DNA from: a virus
Direction: 5' to 3' (one strand)
Length of the DNA stretch: 64,000 nt
IMG/VR virus record: IMGVR_UViG_3300013132_000036
Coordinates: 20,524-84,523 of that record
Position 1 is the first letter of the stretch, and each line of letters opens with the position of its first letter. Position numbers and translations under genes: made by a program. This document shows positions 1 to 6,358 of this stretch, piece by piece. The notes beneath the pieces were generated by a model, which saw nothing but the letters and a program-made list of their open reading frames with translations, did no database searches and was not told the DNA's origin.

Positions 1-141
1 AATAGACCAATCTTTAAAATCGAACCCATATCTTTCCTGAAGTTCTTTTTGCTTGTTGTAAATTAATCCTAAAGTGTCTTCCGACCCTGTGTAAAAATCC
101 TCCACAGGAAGATCCGAACATTTGTTATCTGTGTTTGCCAT
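1..141 (-). CDS. Partial CDS cut by left edge; possible MazG/dUTPase-like protein
   Basis: An open minus-strand frame starts at an ATG only 3 bases after the polymerase stop and runs off the left edge, giving 47 residues. The visible end reads LIYNKQKELQERYGFDF. This resembles the first helix of all-alpha NTP pyrophosphohydrolases (MazG and dimeric dUTPase-like), where a Q-K-E-L pattern precedes the metal-binding helices. None of the catalytic acidic residues are inside the window, so the assignment is tentative. It does not look like the missing polymerase C-terminus: no motif B or C is visible. The tight spacing suggests co-translation with the polymerase fragment. Confidence 0.4.
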   Translation of the reverse strand, partial: MANTDNKCSDLPVEDFYTGSEDTLGLIYNKQKELQERYGFDFKDWSI

Positions 142-144
142 AAT

Positions 145-1551
145 TTATGATTTTGCTTTTATTGCTTTTTTAATTTTTTCTATTTCTTTCTCACATTCAA
201 AATATTTCTTCTTAGTAGCTTTTCTCTGTGCATAAAGGCCTTTTAATATTTCTCTAAGTATTGGTTCTTGTCCATCCTTATTGTAGAATACAGCACCGGA
301 AGATGTTTTGATTGCGCCCTCCGGTATTTCTTTTAAGTTCTTGCCTATGTAAGCTTCCGGTGAAATTCCCCACTGCATCATAGTATTAGGATACAGGGAA
401 GCAAAGTCAAAACAAGCTATCCATTCATATAATCCTTTTTCGGGCTTCTTTACATAAGCCCCCTCGAATTTCACATGGGATTCTCCTTTTCTTTCGTTTA
501 CTATAACTTTTTTTCTTTCTAAGAATTTTCTTAACATTAATACCTCAGTAGTCCATACTGGCGAAAGGGCACGATTTATTTCAACTCTACTAACTTCAGC
601 TATTTTAAAGAAAGTGGAAAGTGTATCCAATCTTTTATCTATATAGTGGACTAAAGCGCAGTCTACTGCATTATAGAATATAAAAGTTTCAAAATCAGAT
701 TCATATAAATCTTTCAATGTTCCACTGTAAGATATTTTCTTTATTCCTATAGCTTGGTTTGCCACATAATCTAAGGAATTAGATTCTCTAATTTTTATAA
801 CCCTATCCCATTTCTTATAGATGTCTAGGTAATCCACCATTAAAATGTGCATTGGTATCTGATTCATTCCTAAAAGAATACCGCTAGGTGAAGCTATCTT
901 AGGGTCAATCCCTAATCTTTTTGCTCTGTTAATAAGATAAGGCCAATCATATCCGAACCAGTTCCATCCAGTTATCAAAGGCATCTTAGGAACTAGCTTA
1001 GAAAGAAAAGTGTAAAGCATATCAAATTCTGTTTCGAATTTTCTATAATTAAAAGACCATTCTCCTGGCTGGTCTTTAAAGTGTTCCTTTATCCTCTTTT
1101 CTATTTTTAATATTCTATCTTGTGAGATGTCCTCAAGTCCGATAACAAGTATTTTCCCGTGGGAAGAAGCCATCCCTATCGAAAGAACCCTATTCTTTGA
1201 ATTTTCAGTATCTAATGAATCTTCACGATTATCAGTTATTTCTACCTCTATATCGACAAAGTATTTTTTAGGGGTCTGATAATCCCAAAGAGGCTTTGTT
1301 ATTTCCGGATCTATAGCTTCCAATATTTCTACCACCCTATACTTGTCAAACTTGCTAGTAGTAACTTTCTTCACAGGAAAATTGTCCCACGATCTCCATT
1401 CCTTATCCTTATTTTTATCATTCTCTGATGTCTTTTGCCAAACGAATTTTAAATGCTTAGGTACCTGTATTTTTAATAGATTAACTTCTCCCTCTTCAGT
1501 ATAATGGGAAACAGATAATCCATTTCCTGTATTCTCAATATCTATGATCAT
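145..1551 (-). CDS. DNA polymerase family B, N-terminal fragment (gp43A-like)
   Basis: This is the replicative DNA polymerase of the T4 gp43 type, but only its first 468 residues. The 3'-5' exonuclease sites are present: Exo I FVDIEVE (D100, E102), Exo II GWNWFGYD (D202) and Exo III YNAVD (Y293, D297). Palm motif A, DFASLYPN, is at about 382-389. The frame then stops cleanly after a lysine-rich helix. Motif B (K-x3-NSxYG), motif C (YxDTDS) and the thumb are missing. T4 gp43 is about 900 residues, so roughly half is absent. Ending between motif A and the fingers resembles the naturally split polymerases of some T4-like phages. A partner fragment would lie left of the window. A truncated or nonfunctional gene cannot be excluded. 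The start is ATG, with a TATAAAATAG-like stretch just upstream. Confidence 0.9.
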   Translation of the reverse strand: MIIDIENTGNGLSVSHYTEEGEVNLLKIQVPKHLKFVWQKTSENDKNKDKEWRSWDNFPVKKVTTSKFDKYRVVEILEAIDPEITKPLWDYQTPKKYFVDIEVEITDNREDSLDTENSKNRVLSIGMASSHGKILVIGLEDISQDRILKIEKRIKEHFKDQPGEWSFNYRKFETEFDMLYTFLSKLVPKMPLITGWNWFGYDWPYLINRAKRLGIDPKIASPSGILLGMNQIPMHILMVDYLDIYKKWDRVIKIRESNSLDYVANQAIGIKKISYSGTLKDLYESDFETFIFYNAVDCALVHYIDKRLDTLSTFFKIAEVSRVEINRALSPVWTTEVLMLRKFLERKKVIVNERKGESHVKFEGAYVKKPEKGLYEWIACFDFASLYPNTMMQWGISPEAYIGKNLKEIPEGAIKTSSGAVFYNKDGQEPILREILKGLYAQRKATKKKYFECEKEIEKIKKAIKAKS

Positions 1552-1603
1552 ATCTATTTTATAGTGTTATAGGGAAGAGGTTTCAAAAAGGAATATATAA
1601 TAG

Positions 1604-1909
1604 GTGAAAAAAATTCTATCTTTCAAATTATTTGAAGACGTTTATCTAAAAGACATAAATCCTTTTGATGGAGAAAGAAAATATACTCCTGGCCTCAGAT
1701 TTGCCAACAGGGACGAAGCTATTAAATCAATTAAAAAGATCCAAGAAATGCTAGATCGTAAAGAAATAGAATTAAAGGATGCAATTATAGCTTCTTATAT
1801 AATGTCAAAAAGAGCGGAGTTACATAAATCCCAAAAATCGGGAATCAAAGAGGGAGGACTTGTCTGGAAAGATTATCTGGAACAGCTTAAAAAGAAAGAA
1901 TCAATCTAG
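1604..1909 (+). CDS. Small protein with capsid-targeting-like N-terminus
   Basis: Unrecognised 101-residue protein, one of only three credible plus-strand genes in the window. Its N-terminus, MKKILSFKLFED, matches the signature repeated on neighbouring minus-strand proteins and resembles the T4 internal-protein targeting peptide MKTYQEFIAE. That match supports the GTG start. The rest is helical and charged, ending in a lysine/glutamate-rich tail. It is divergent from the polymerase (52-base gap) and its stop abuts the stop of the next minus-strand gene with no spacer. An AATATATA stretch lies 4 bases before the GTG. Role inferred only: a head-internal or injected protein. Confidence 0.7.
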   Translation: MKKILSFKLFEDVYLKDINPFDGERKYTPGLRFANRDEAIKSIKKIQEMLDRKEIELKDAIIASYIMSKRAELHKSQKSGIKEGGLVWKDYLEQLKKKESI

Positions 1910-2491
1910 TTATTTGTTCGATTTAAAGTAGGAAACAAATTTGTTAACTATATCCATAAAATTGTATTCGTCTGTGGTGACAGGAGTAATTGCCTTAGAT
2001 TTCTTACTCCAATCATTTAAGTATTTATAGAAAACTTTAAATGAGGGAGATAACTGATCTTTCTCTTCACTCTTATTAACTTCCTTAATAGATTTAGTGA
2101 ATCCCATCATAAATCGGTCCACCGCATTCTTATCAATTTTCTCAAGATCGCAGTAATCAAAGAATGAAACTAATATGTCCCACATATTATCTGGGGTAAT
2201 ATCAGGAAATCCCTTTTTTACCCTATCTGATCCTAGTGCAGTTGTTATTTTGCACTCACAAACGGATTTTTTATCTGCTGAATTTTCTTTGCCTGAATAA
2301 AAATCTATCCTAGCCTCTTCCTTAATGCCCTTTTTATTGTATATGATAGAGAACGTTCCGTTTTTACTAAAAACTAAATATCCATTTTCCTCTTTCTTCT
2401 CGAATGATGATTCATTGCTTATTATTGCCCAATTAGTTGTTACCATTTGGAGCTTTTCAAAAAGTTGTTGAAATGTAAATAAATGATTCAT
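1910..2491 (-). CDS. Hypothetical protein with weak capsid-targeting-like N-terminus
   Basis: Unrecognised 193-residue protein. It begins MNHLFTFQQLFEKLQ, a weaker version of the aromatic-x-x-aromatic-x-Glu signature on nearby proteins. The body alternates short hydrophobic strands with charged helices. One segment (ISNESSFEKKEENGYLVFSK) suggests a small beta domain followed by a helical C-terminus. No catalytic motif is obvious. The gene is followed by a convergent plus-strand gene at zero distance. Upstream it is separated from the glycosylase gene by 13 bases that contain AATATATAC. Confidence 0.65.
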   Translation of the reverse strand: MNHLFTFQQLFEKLQMVTTNWAIISNESSFEKKEENGYLVFSKNGTFSIIYNKKGIKEEARIDFYSGKENSADKKSVCECKITTALGSDRVKKGFPDITPDNMWDILVSFFDYCDLEKIDKNAVDRFMMGFTKSIKEVNKSEEKDQLSPSFKVFYKYLNDWSKKSKAITPVTTDEYNFMDIVNKFVSYFKSNK

Positions 2492-2504
2492 GTAGTATAT
2501 ATTA

Positions 2505-2888
2505 CTAAATCGATTCTAAATACATTTTAAGTTTCTTGTCTTTAGGAATAAATGATGTTTCTTTTTTTATAAAGATCCTCCAGGCTTCTCTTCCGTAATC
2601 CCCTATCCCCGGAAACTTAAACGGGTCTCTTACTCCAGATTCCCAGGCATTTGAGAAATTTTTTATCCTTTTCGCTTTTACGTTTTGAAATCCTGTTGTT
2701 TTTATAAAATCAGAAATAGTTAAGTCATCCTCAGCTATTAAAGATTTAGGATTTGGCCATTTTTTAAAGAAGTTTTCTATCAGAGGCCTTACCTGTTTGT
2801 TACTAGTTTGATTAAGTAATATACAACACACTAAAACTTTCCACGGATCATTAGAGTATTCTTCCTGTATTATCTTAATTCTTTGCAC
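2505..2888 (-). CDS. HhH-GPD DNA glycosylase, MBD4-like
   Basis: Predicted base-excision repair glycosylase of the MBD4 C-terminal type, which removes T or U from mismatches with G. Visible family features, in order: NDPWKVLVCCILLNQTS, a K-x-x-x-P linker to FFKKWPNP, TTGFQNVKAKRIKNFS, the helix-hairpin-helix-like PGIGDYGREAWRIF, and the C-terminal PKDKKLKMYL. In the last, the Asp aligns with the catalytic Asp of the PxDHKL motif in MBD4. The protein has 127 residues, about one glycosylase domain with no methyl-CpG-binding domain. The start is GTG, since the next upstream in-frame codons lead to a stop. It could guard against host or phage deamination damage, or act on modified phage bases. 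The substrate is unknown. Confidence 0.75.
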   Translation of the reverse strand: MQRIKIIQEEYSNDPWKVLVCCILLNQTSNKQVRPLIENFFKKWPNPKSLIAEDDLTISDFIKTTGFQNVKAKRIKNFSNAWESGVRDPFKFPGIGDYGREAWRIFIKKETSFIPKDKKLKMYLESI

Positions 2889-2913
2889 ATAGCTAAATTA
2901 AGAAAAATAAATA

Positions 2914-3381
2914 TTACTGATTTGATTTTGATGCTTTTTGAAAAGTTTTAAAGTCCATTAAAGAATTACTTATCGGATTTGGGGTTTCTTTAGATATCTT
3001 TTTCTTCTTTTTTTTAGCTGCTGGAGTACCTACAGTTAAGCTAGGAAATTGATCTCCGGATCCCGTTCTTCCTGGTCCAGGAGGTACAACGTTACCCATA
3101 CCAGGTGTTCCAGCCAAAGATGCCATAGCACCTCCGCTCTCTTCAAGTTCACTAGAGATTTTATCTTTAAATACTCTATACATTCCCCTTTCTCCCTCTA
3201 TAACATATCCTATTACTTCACCTACACTGTTCCTAATAGAATCATCAACCCTACCACTTCTCCCGTCTACAAGAGAAACTCTCTTACCAACTAAAGGATC
3301 CTGATCATATTTAGAAGCCCTGTGTGAATCGTAGCTTCTAATGTTATCTGTGACTCCGCCACATCCGCAATCTTCGCTCAT
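2914..3381 (-). CDS. Small-barrel protein with Gly/Pro linker and Lys-rich C-terminus
   Basis: Unrecognised 155-residue protein. After a Cys/Gly-rich start (SEDCGCGG) a compact beta segment runs from about residue 30 to 78 (LVGKRVSLVDGRSGRV to MYRVFKDKISSEL), looking like an SH3 or KOW-type small barrel. A flexible Gly/Pro stretch follows, then AAKKKKKK. The C-terminus SLMDFKTFQKASKSNQ resembles the N-terminal targeting signature of neighbours, but placed at the other end. It sits one base after the next gene's stop. Structural or head-associated roles are possible, but only from context. Confidence 0.65.
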   Translation of the reverse strand: MSEDCGCGGVTDNIRSYDSHRASKYDQDPLVGKRVSLVDGRSGRVDDSIRNSVGEVIGYVIEGERGMYRVFKDKISSELEESGGAMASLAGTPGMGNVVPPGPGRTGSGDQFPSLTVGTPAAKKKKKKISKETPNPISNSLMDFKTFQKASKSNQ

Positions 3382-3382
3382 A

Positions 3383-3727
3383 TTATTTTTTTATTTTAGT
3401 TATAAATTCTCTATAATCTGAAAGATTTTGCATCTTCCTAGCTTTAGATTTTTTCGGTGTATTCGATTCTGGACTAAGGTGCGGAATAATAGTAGCTATT
3501 CCTTCTTCAATCTCTTCTGGTAATTTTTTATGTTTTGTACTAGCATAATCCTTAAGAGCTTTCTTCTTCATATTATTAGCTATCTCCACTATAGTTTCCC
3601 TATATGCTGAATCTATTTTCCTTGGATTTAATCCCTCTTTTCCGTTCGTGTCCATCCACTTACGTACTCCGTGTGCTTGCCCCATGAGTCTCTGTTGTGT
3701 TCTTGAAACAGATTTCTCGTTTAACAT
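3383..3727 (-). CDS. DUF3008-like small phage protein
   Basis: A protein of 114 residues. SRTQQRLMGQAHGVRKW near the N-terminus and the later LKDYASTKHKKLPEEIE match the pattern of short phage proteins grouped as DUF3008 (SxxQQRLMG at the start, ASTKHKxLP at the end). The function of that family is not established. The C-terminal extension QNLSDYREFITKIKK again looks like the targeting signature found at the N-termini of nearby proteins. The start overlaps the end of the endonuclease-like gene by 7 bases. Confidence 0.65.
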   Translation of the reverse strand: MLNEKSVSRTQQRLMGQAHGVRKWMDTNGKEGLNPRKIDSAYRETIVEIANNMKKKALKDYASTKHKKLPEEIEEGIATIIPHLSPESNTPKKSKARKMQNLSDYREFITKIKK

Positions 3728-4542
3728 AATTTATTTATTATTATTTCCTTAACTTCCTCCGGTCTATTTTCTATTAAGCTACCATCAAATCTAATAACTT
3801 CATACCCCATATCCTTTAGCTTTTTAGTTTGTATTAAGTCTTTTTCTCTCCTCCCTGGTAAATTGTGCCAATAGTCGCCATCAGCAAATATTAATGTTTT
3901 ATTTATTTTAAAATCAGCTATAGATATATTTTTTATAACATGCTGTGAATCGTATTTTATACCAAGATCGATTATTATTTTCTCGATGATTCTTTCTATA
4001 TTAGTGGAAGATTTATTTGAGAATTTTACTATCCCGATACAATGACATTTTCTAGAGCAATATATAGCTGGGGATTTATAATTTTCAGATCTTTCGAAAA
4101 AAGAATCACAAATAACACATTTATGTTGAATCATATTAACCCTGTTTTTACCTTTTAATTCTGAATGTATTCTTTCTAAAGAACATTTCTTATTACAATA
4201 TTTTCTTTTAGAATTTTTTCTAACCTCAAAAGTATTATTACAATTTACACAATTTCTTTCTTCCCTAGGTATCCACATATGATGTAATTCATTCTTTCTA
4301 CCTTTTTTTGATTTTGATTCAATATTACTAGAAGAATCTATAAACTTTTTTAAAAACTCAGGGTCCTCCATCCTTTTTTTACCATTAAATATTCCGTTGC
4401 ACGATCTAGAACAAAAAATTTTACGTATAATATCCCTTCTATTCCGTATATTTAATATAGAGCTACAATTCTTACAATATTTTATATCGTATTTCATTAA
4501 GTTTTTTGGAATTTTGGTTTTTTCTTTATATATTCGTTCCAT
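3721..4542 (-). CDS. Vsr-like homing endonuclease with three zinc-binding units
   Basis: Predicted free-standing mobile endonuclease of 273 residues. The N-terminal two thirds hold three successive Cys clusters of the type CxxC...CxxxC (KYCKNC/IFCSRSC, RNCVNC/KYCNKKC, HKCVIC/IYCSRKC), likely small zinc-binding DNA-contact modules. The C-terminal 75 residues follow the Vsr/DUF559 PD-(D/E)xK plan: ISIADFKI, FADGDYWHN, a basic KDLIQTKKLKDMGYEVIRF, then a terminal helix. The usual acidic residue before the DG is not evident, so catalysis is uncertain. ATG at 4542 is preferred over a TTG two codons earlier. It overlaps the short 57-codon ORF upstream, as expected if it inserted there. Base composition appears even more AT-rich than its neighbours. 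Confidence 0.75.
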   Translation of the reverse strand: MERIYKEKTKIPKNLMKYDIKYCKNCSSILNIRNRRDIIRKIFCSRSCNGIFNGKKRMEDPEFLKKFIDSSSNIESKSKKGRKNELHHMWIPREERNCVNCNNTFEVRKNSKRKYCNKKCSLERIHSELKGKNRVNMIQHKCVICDSFFERSENYKSPAIYCSRKCHCIGIVKFSNKSSTNIERIIEKIIIDLGIKYDSQHVIKNISIADFKINKTLIFADGDYWHNLPGRREKDLIQTKKLKDMGYEVIRFDGSLIENRPEEVKEIIINKLC

Positions 4543-4670
4543 GTCCAAATAAATCTTCTATAGTTATTCTTAACTATATTAAAACCAGTATCTCCTTTAG
4601 GAATCTTTACTGGGGAAACTGGAGGTTCGTATGAACTAGTTTCTGCTGAACTTCTTTTCGTTTTACCCAT
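4497..4670 (-). CDS. 57-residue ORF overlapped by the endonuclease gene
   Basis: Reads MGKTKRSSAETSSYEPP and continues to a basic, aromatic C-terminus NYRRFIWTWNEYIKKKPKFQ. Its last 46 bases lie in another frame inside the endonuclease ORF. It starts 20 bases after the terminator hairpin, in an otherwise empty stretch. Either it is a genuine short gene or the 5' part of a longer gene whose 3' end was replaced when the endonuclease arrived. No family recognised. Confidence 0.45.
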   Translation of the reverse strand: MGKTKRSSAETSSYEPPVSPVKIPKGDTGFNIVKNNYRRFIWTWNEYIKKKPKFQKT

Positions 4671-4690
4671 TTCTTTTATTTACAATGGGA

Positions 4691-4729
4691 CAAAAAAATC
4701 CCGGTAGTATATTATATATCCTACCGGGA
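4691..4729 (-). terminator. Rho-independent terminator (minus strand)
   Basis: A perfect 9-bp inverted repeat (tcccggtag at 4699-4707, ctaccggga at 4721-4729) encloses a 13-base AT loop. Read on the minus strand the stem is followed directly by seven T residues (4698-4692). It lies 18 bases after the stop of the DUF4494-like gene and before the 57-codon ORF. It would end transcripts of the small host-like genes. It is the clearest terminator in the window. Confidence 0.85.
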
Positions 4730-4747
4730 AATTAATAAAGAATTTTC

Positions 4748-4978
4748 TTATCCTCGAATGTGTATCACAGATTCGATTTTAGACTGAGCTACAGAAGTAA
4801 CTTCAAAATCTAAATGTGCAGTTGCATTATCACCAGCTAGATGCTTGTGTACAGTTGTTTCTGCATCAGTTACACTTTCAGCTTCAACTAAGATCTCAGA
4901 CTTAGATGCTTTTGCTTTACCGGTACTTTTAGAAACATCTCCAGTAAAAAAGCTAACTTTACAAATATAATAACTCAT
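4748..4978 (-). CDS. DUF4494-like small protein
   Basis: A 76-residue protein starting MSYYICKVSFFTGDVS, followed by SEILVEAESVTDAETTVHKH and a C-terminal beta strand. This order (Cys-containing first strand, then LVEAESVTDAE, then a final strand) resembles the small DUF4494 family found in Bacteroidota genomes and their phages, function unknown. It is directly downstream of the Hc1-like gene (5-base gap) and directly upstream of the terminator, so the two probably form a short transcription unit. Confidence 0.55.
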   Translation of the reverse strand: MSYYICKVSFFTGDVSKSTGKAKASKSEILVEAESVTDAETTVHKHLAGDNATAHLDFEVTSVAQSKIESVIHIRG

Positions 4979-4983
4979 AAAGA

Positions 4984-5163
4984 TTAAGCTTTAGTGTTTT
5001 TAGTTTCTTGTACATTAACTCTTAAATCCTGAGCTAATTTCTTAAGCTCTTGACAAGCTGTTCTTACACGTGTACCAGCAGACTTGTTTCCTTTTACATA
5101 GAAAGCTTCCGTGTCTTTTTCCATGCTTGCTACTAATTCCTTGATTTTTTCGTAATTTTCCAT
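4984..5163 (-). CDS. Histone H1-like (Hc1-type) DNA-associated protein
   Basis: A 59-residue ORF: MENYEKIKELVASMEKD, FYVKGNKSAGTRVR, then QELKKLAQDLRVNVQETK. The pattern K-GNK-AGTRxR followed by LKxLAQDxRxxVQ is that of the Hc1/H1-like proteins common in Bacteroidota and named after chlamydial histone H1. These proteins bind DNA and are thought to help compact it. Many family members carry a longer lysine/alanine tail, absent here. A phage copy could coat phage DNA or alter the host nucleoid. It has no capsid-targeting-like N-terminus. The upstream 78 bases hold no other gene. Confidence 0.8.
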   Translation of the reverse strand: MENYEKIKELVASMEKDTEAFYVKGNKSAGTRVRTACQELKKLAQDLRVNVQETKNTKA

Positions 5164-5241
5164 TGTTAAATATTTTATTATTCTACTGCAAATCTATTAA
5201 AATGTTTCATTTTTTAAAGGATTTGGTAAAAAAAATATAAT

Positions 5242-5553
5242 TTATTCGTTTACGCTGGAAGCTTTTAGGATTCTTTTACCTAGAGTAGTTAGAGAGAAAT
5301 AGTTTGCTTCTTCCTCTTGGACTTTATATCTGATATATTTTTTTTGTCCTCTAACCCAATTCATGGAAGGCTTCCTTCCTGAAGCATCTTCTGGTACGCT
5401 ATCTAAGAATTCCGTAAGCTCTCTTTTGGTTACTTTCTCCTTCTCTCCTATAAAGGAAAGAACTTTTATTGTTGTGGCAGATGGTTTAGCCCAAGCTATT
5501 GGAATCCTAGATTCATTTATAAATTCTTTATATGAAAGAATATTACTAATCAT
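5242..5553 (-). CDS. Targeting-signature protein with possible winged-helix domain
   Basis: A 103-residue protein that begins MISNILSYKEFINESR, a strong example of the capsid-targeting-like signature with a potential cleavage Glu at position 14. The remainder looks like one winged helix-turn-helix: TIKVLSFIGEKEKVTKREL, then a helix, a wing (KKYIRYKVQEEEANYFS) and LTTLGKRIL. The fold assignment is by eye only. If correct, it would be a DNA-binding protein delivered from the capsid. Its start overlaps the stop of the upstream gene by 8 bases, so the two are probably co-expressed. Confidence 0.65.
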   Translation of the reverse strand: MISNILSYKEFINESRIPIAWAKPSATTIKVLSFIGEKEKVTKRELTEFLDSVPEDASGRKPSMNWVRGQKKYIRYKVQEEEANYFSLTTLGKRILKASSVNE

Positions 5554-6082
5554 GATCCCTTCTAGTATAAATTAAAGTTTCCTCATCAGGTCCTTCTTGA
5601 ACGCTCCATTTTTCATAGCTCCATTCTCCCATTAATGTTTCTACTCTGTCTTTATACTCTGAAAAATCAATATTTAGATTCATAGTAATCTCATCATAGA
5701 TTTTAGAGACCTTAGGATTATTTTGTAAATAGTCTTTTATTGCTTCACTCAGGATTCGGTAAAATCTCATGAACTCTGATCTGGTAAGATTGAAATCGTC
5801 ATCCTCTCTAGATTTGTAATCAGTATCATTTACTAAATAGTCATCAAGTATTCCAATTTTAATTGGCTCCACTGATAAAACACAATAACTATTTTCTGCT
5901 TCATCTATAGAAGATCCCCTGGAAAGTTTACCTATATTAATAATAAATCCTAGATTTTCCTCCTCGCCCTCTATTTTAAAGTAGTACTTGGAAACCTTCC
6001 CGTCTTTCTTTTTAGCAAAGAAGTCTCTTCCGAAACCATCTTCTTCCATTAAAAAATTCTCAAATAATTTTATATGCTTCAT
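5546..6082 (-). CDS. Hypothetical protein with capsid-targeting-like N-terminus
   Basis: Unrecognised 178-residue protein. It opens MKHIKLFENFLMEED, with the expected aromatic spacing and Glu-Glu where a gp21-type protease could cut. The body has a beta-rich first half (SKYYFKIEGEEENLGFIINI) and helical stretches (SEFMRFYRILSEAIKDYL) ending in a charged tail. Two bases separate it from the next upstream gene. No enzymatic motif is visible. Confidence 0.65.
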   Translation of the reverse strand: MKHIKLFENFLMEEDGFGRDFFAKKKDGKVSKYYFKIEGEEENLGFIINIGKLSRGSSIDEAENSYCVLSVEPIKIGILDDYLVNDTDYKSREDDDFNLTRSEFMRFYRILSEAIKDYLQNNPKVSKIYDEITMNLNIDFSEYKDRVETLMGEWSYEKWSVQEGPDEETLIYTRRDHD

Positions 6083-6084
6083 AA

Positions 6085-6357
6085 TTAACTATCTCCTTTT
6101 CTTGGAAAAATTGCGGATGTGTTAGGAATATATCCTTTTTTCTTTCTCTTGAATATTTCACCTCTAACAATGTTTCCATAGTATTTATCTATAAGGTTCC
6201 ATCCTTCCTCTAACTCTTGTAAATCTACATCATCTAATTTAGAAAACTCCTCCTTAACTAGATTTATCCTTTCCATAGCCTCTTCTAAAAGTTTTTTACT
6301 ATTAGAAAGGTCATACTTATAGGTATGACCCTCTTTTATTTGGCTATATTTTTTCAT
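6085..6357 (-). CDS. Small helical hypothetical protein
   Basis: A 90-residue protein with a predicted helical hairpin (SKKLLEEAMERINLVKEEF and DLQELEEGWNLIDKYY) and a basic C-terminus. The first residues MKKYSQIKEG are a short, possibly degenerate version of the targeting signature: a single aromatic and a Glu at position 9. It sits 1 base after the stop of the MoxR gene, so it is almost certainly translated from the same message. No family recognised. Confidence 0.6.
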   Translation of the reverse strand: MKKYSQIKEGHTYKYDLSNSKKLLEEAMERINLVKEEFSKLDDVDLQELEEGWNLIDKYYGNIVRGEIFKRKKKGYIPNTSAIFPRKGDS

Positions 6358-6358
6358 T

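Noticed and set aside
145-1551. Intein or intron interrupting the polymerase
   Set aside because: The frame ends in a plain stop with no intein splice motifs, and the next gene has its own start. An intron cannot be judged without sequence to the left.
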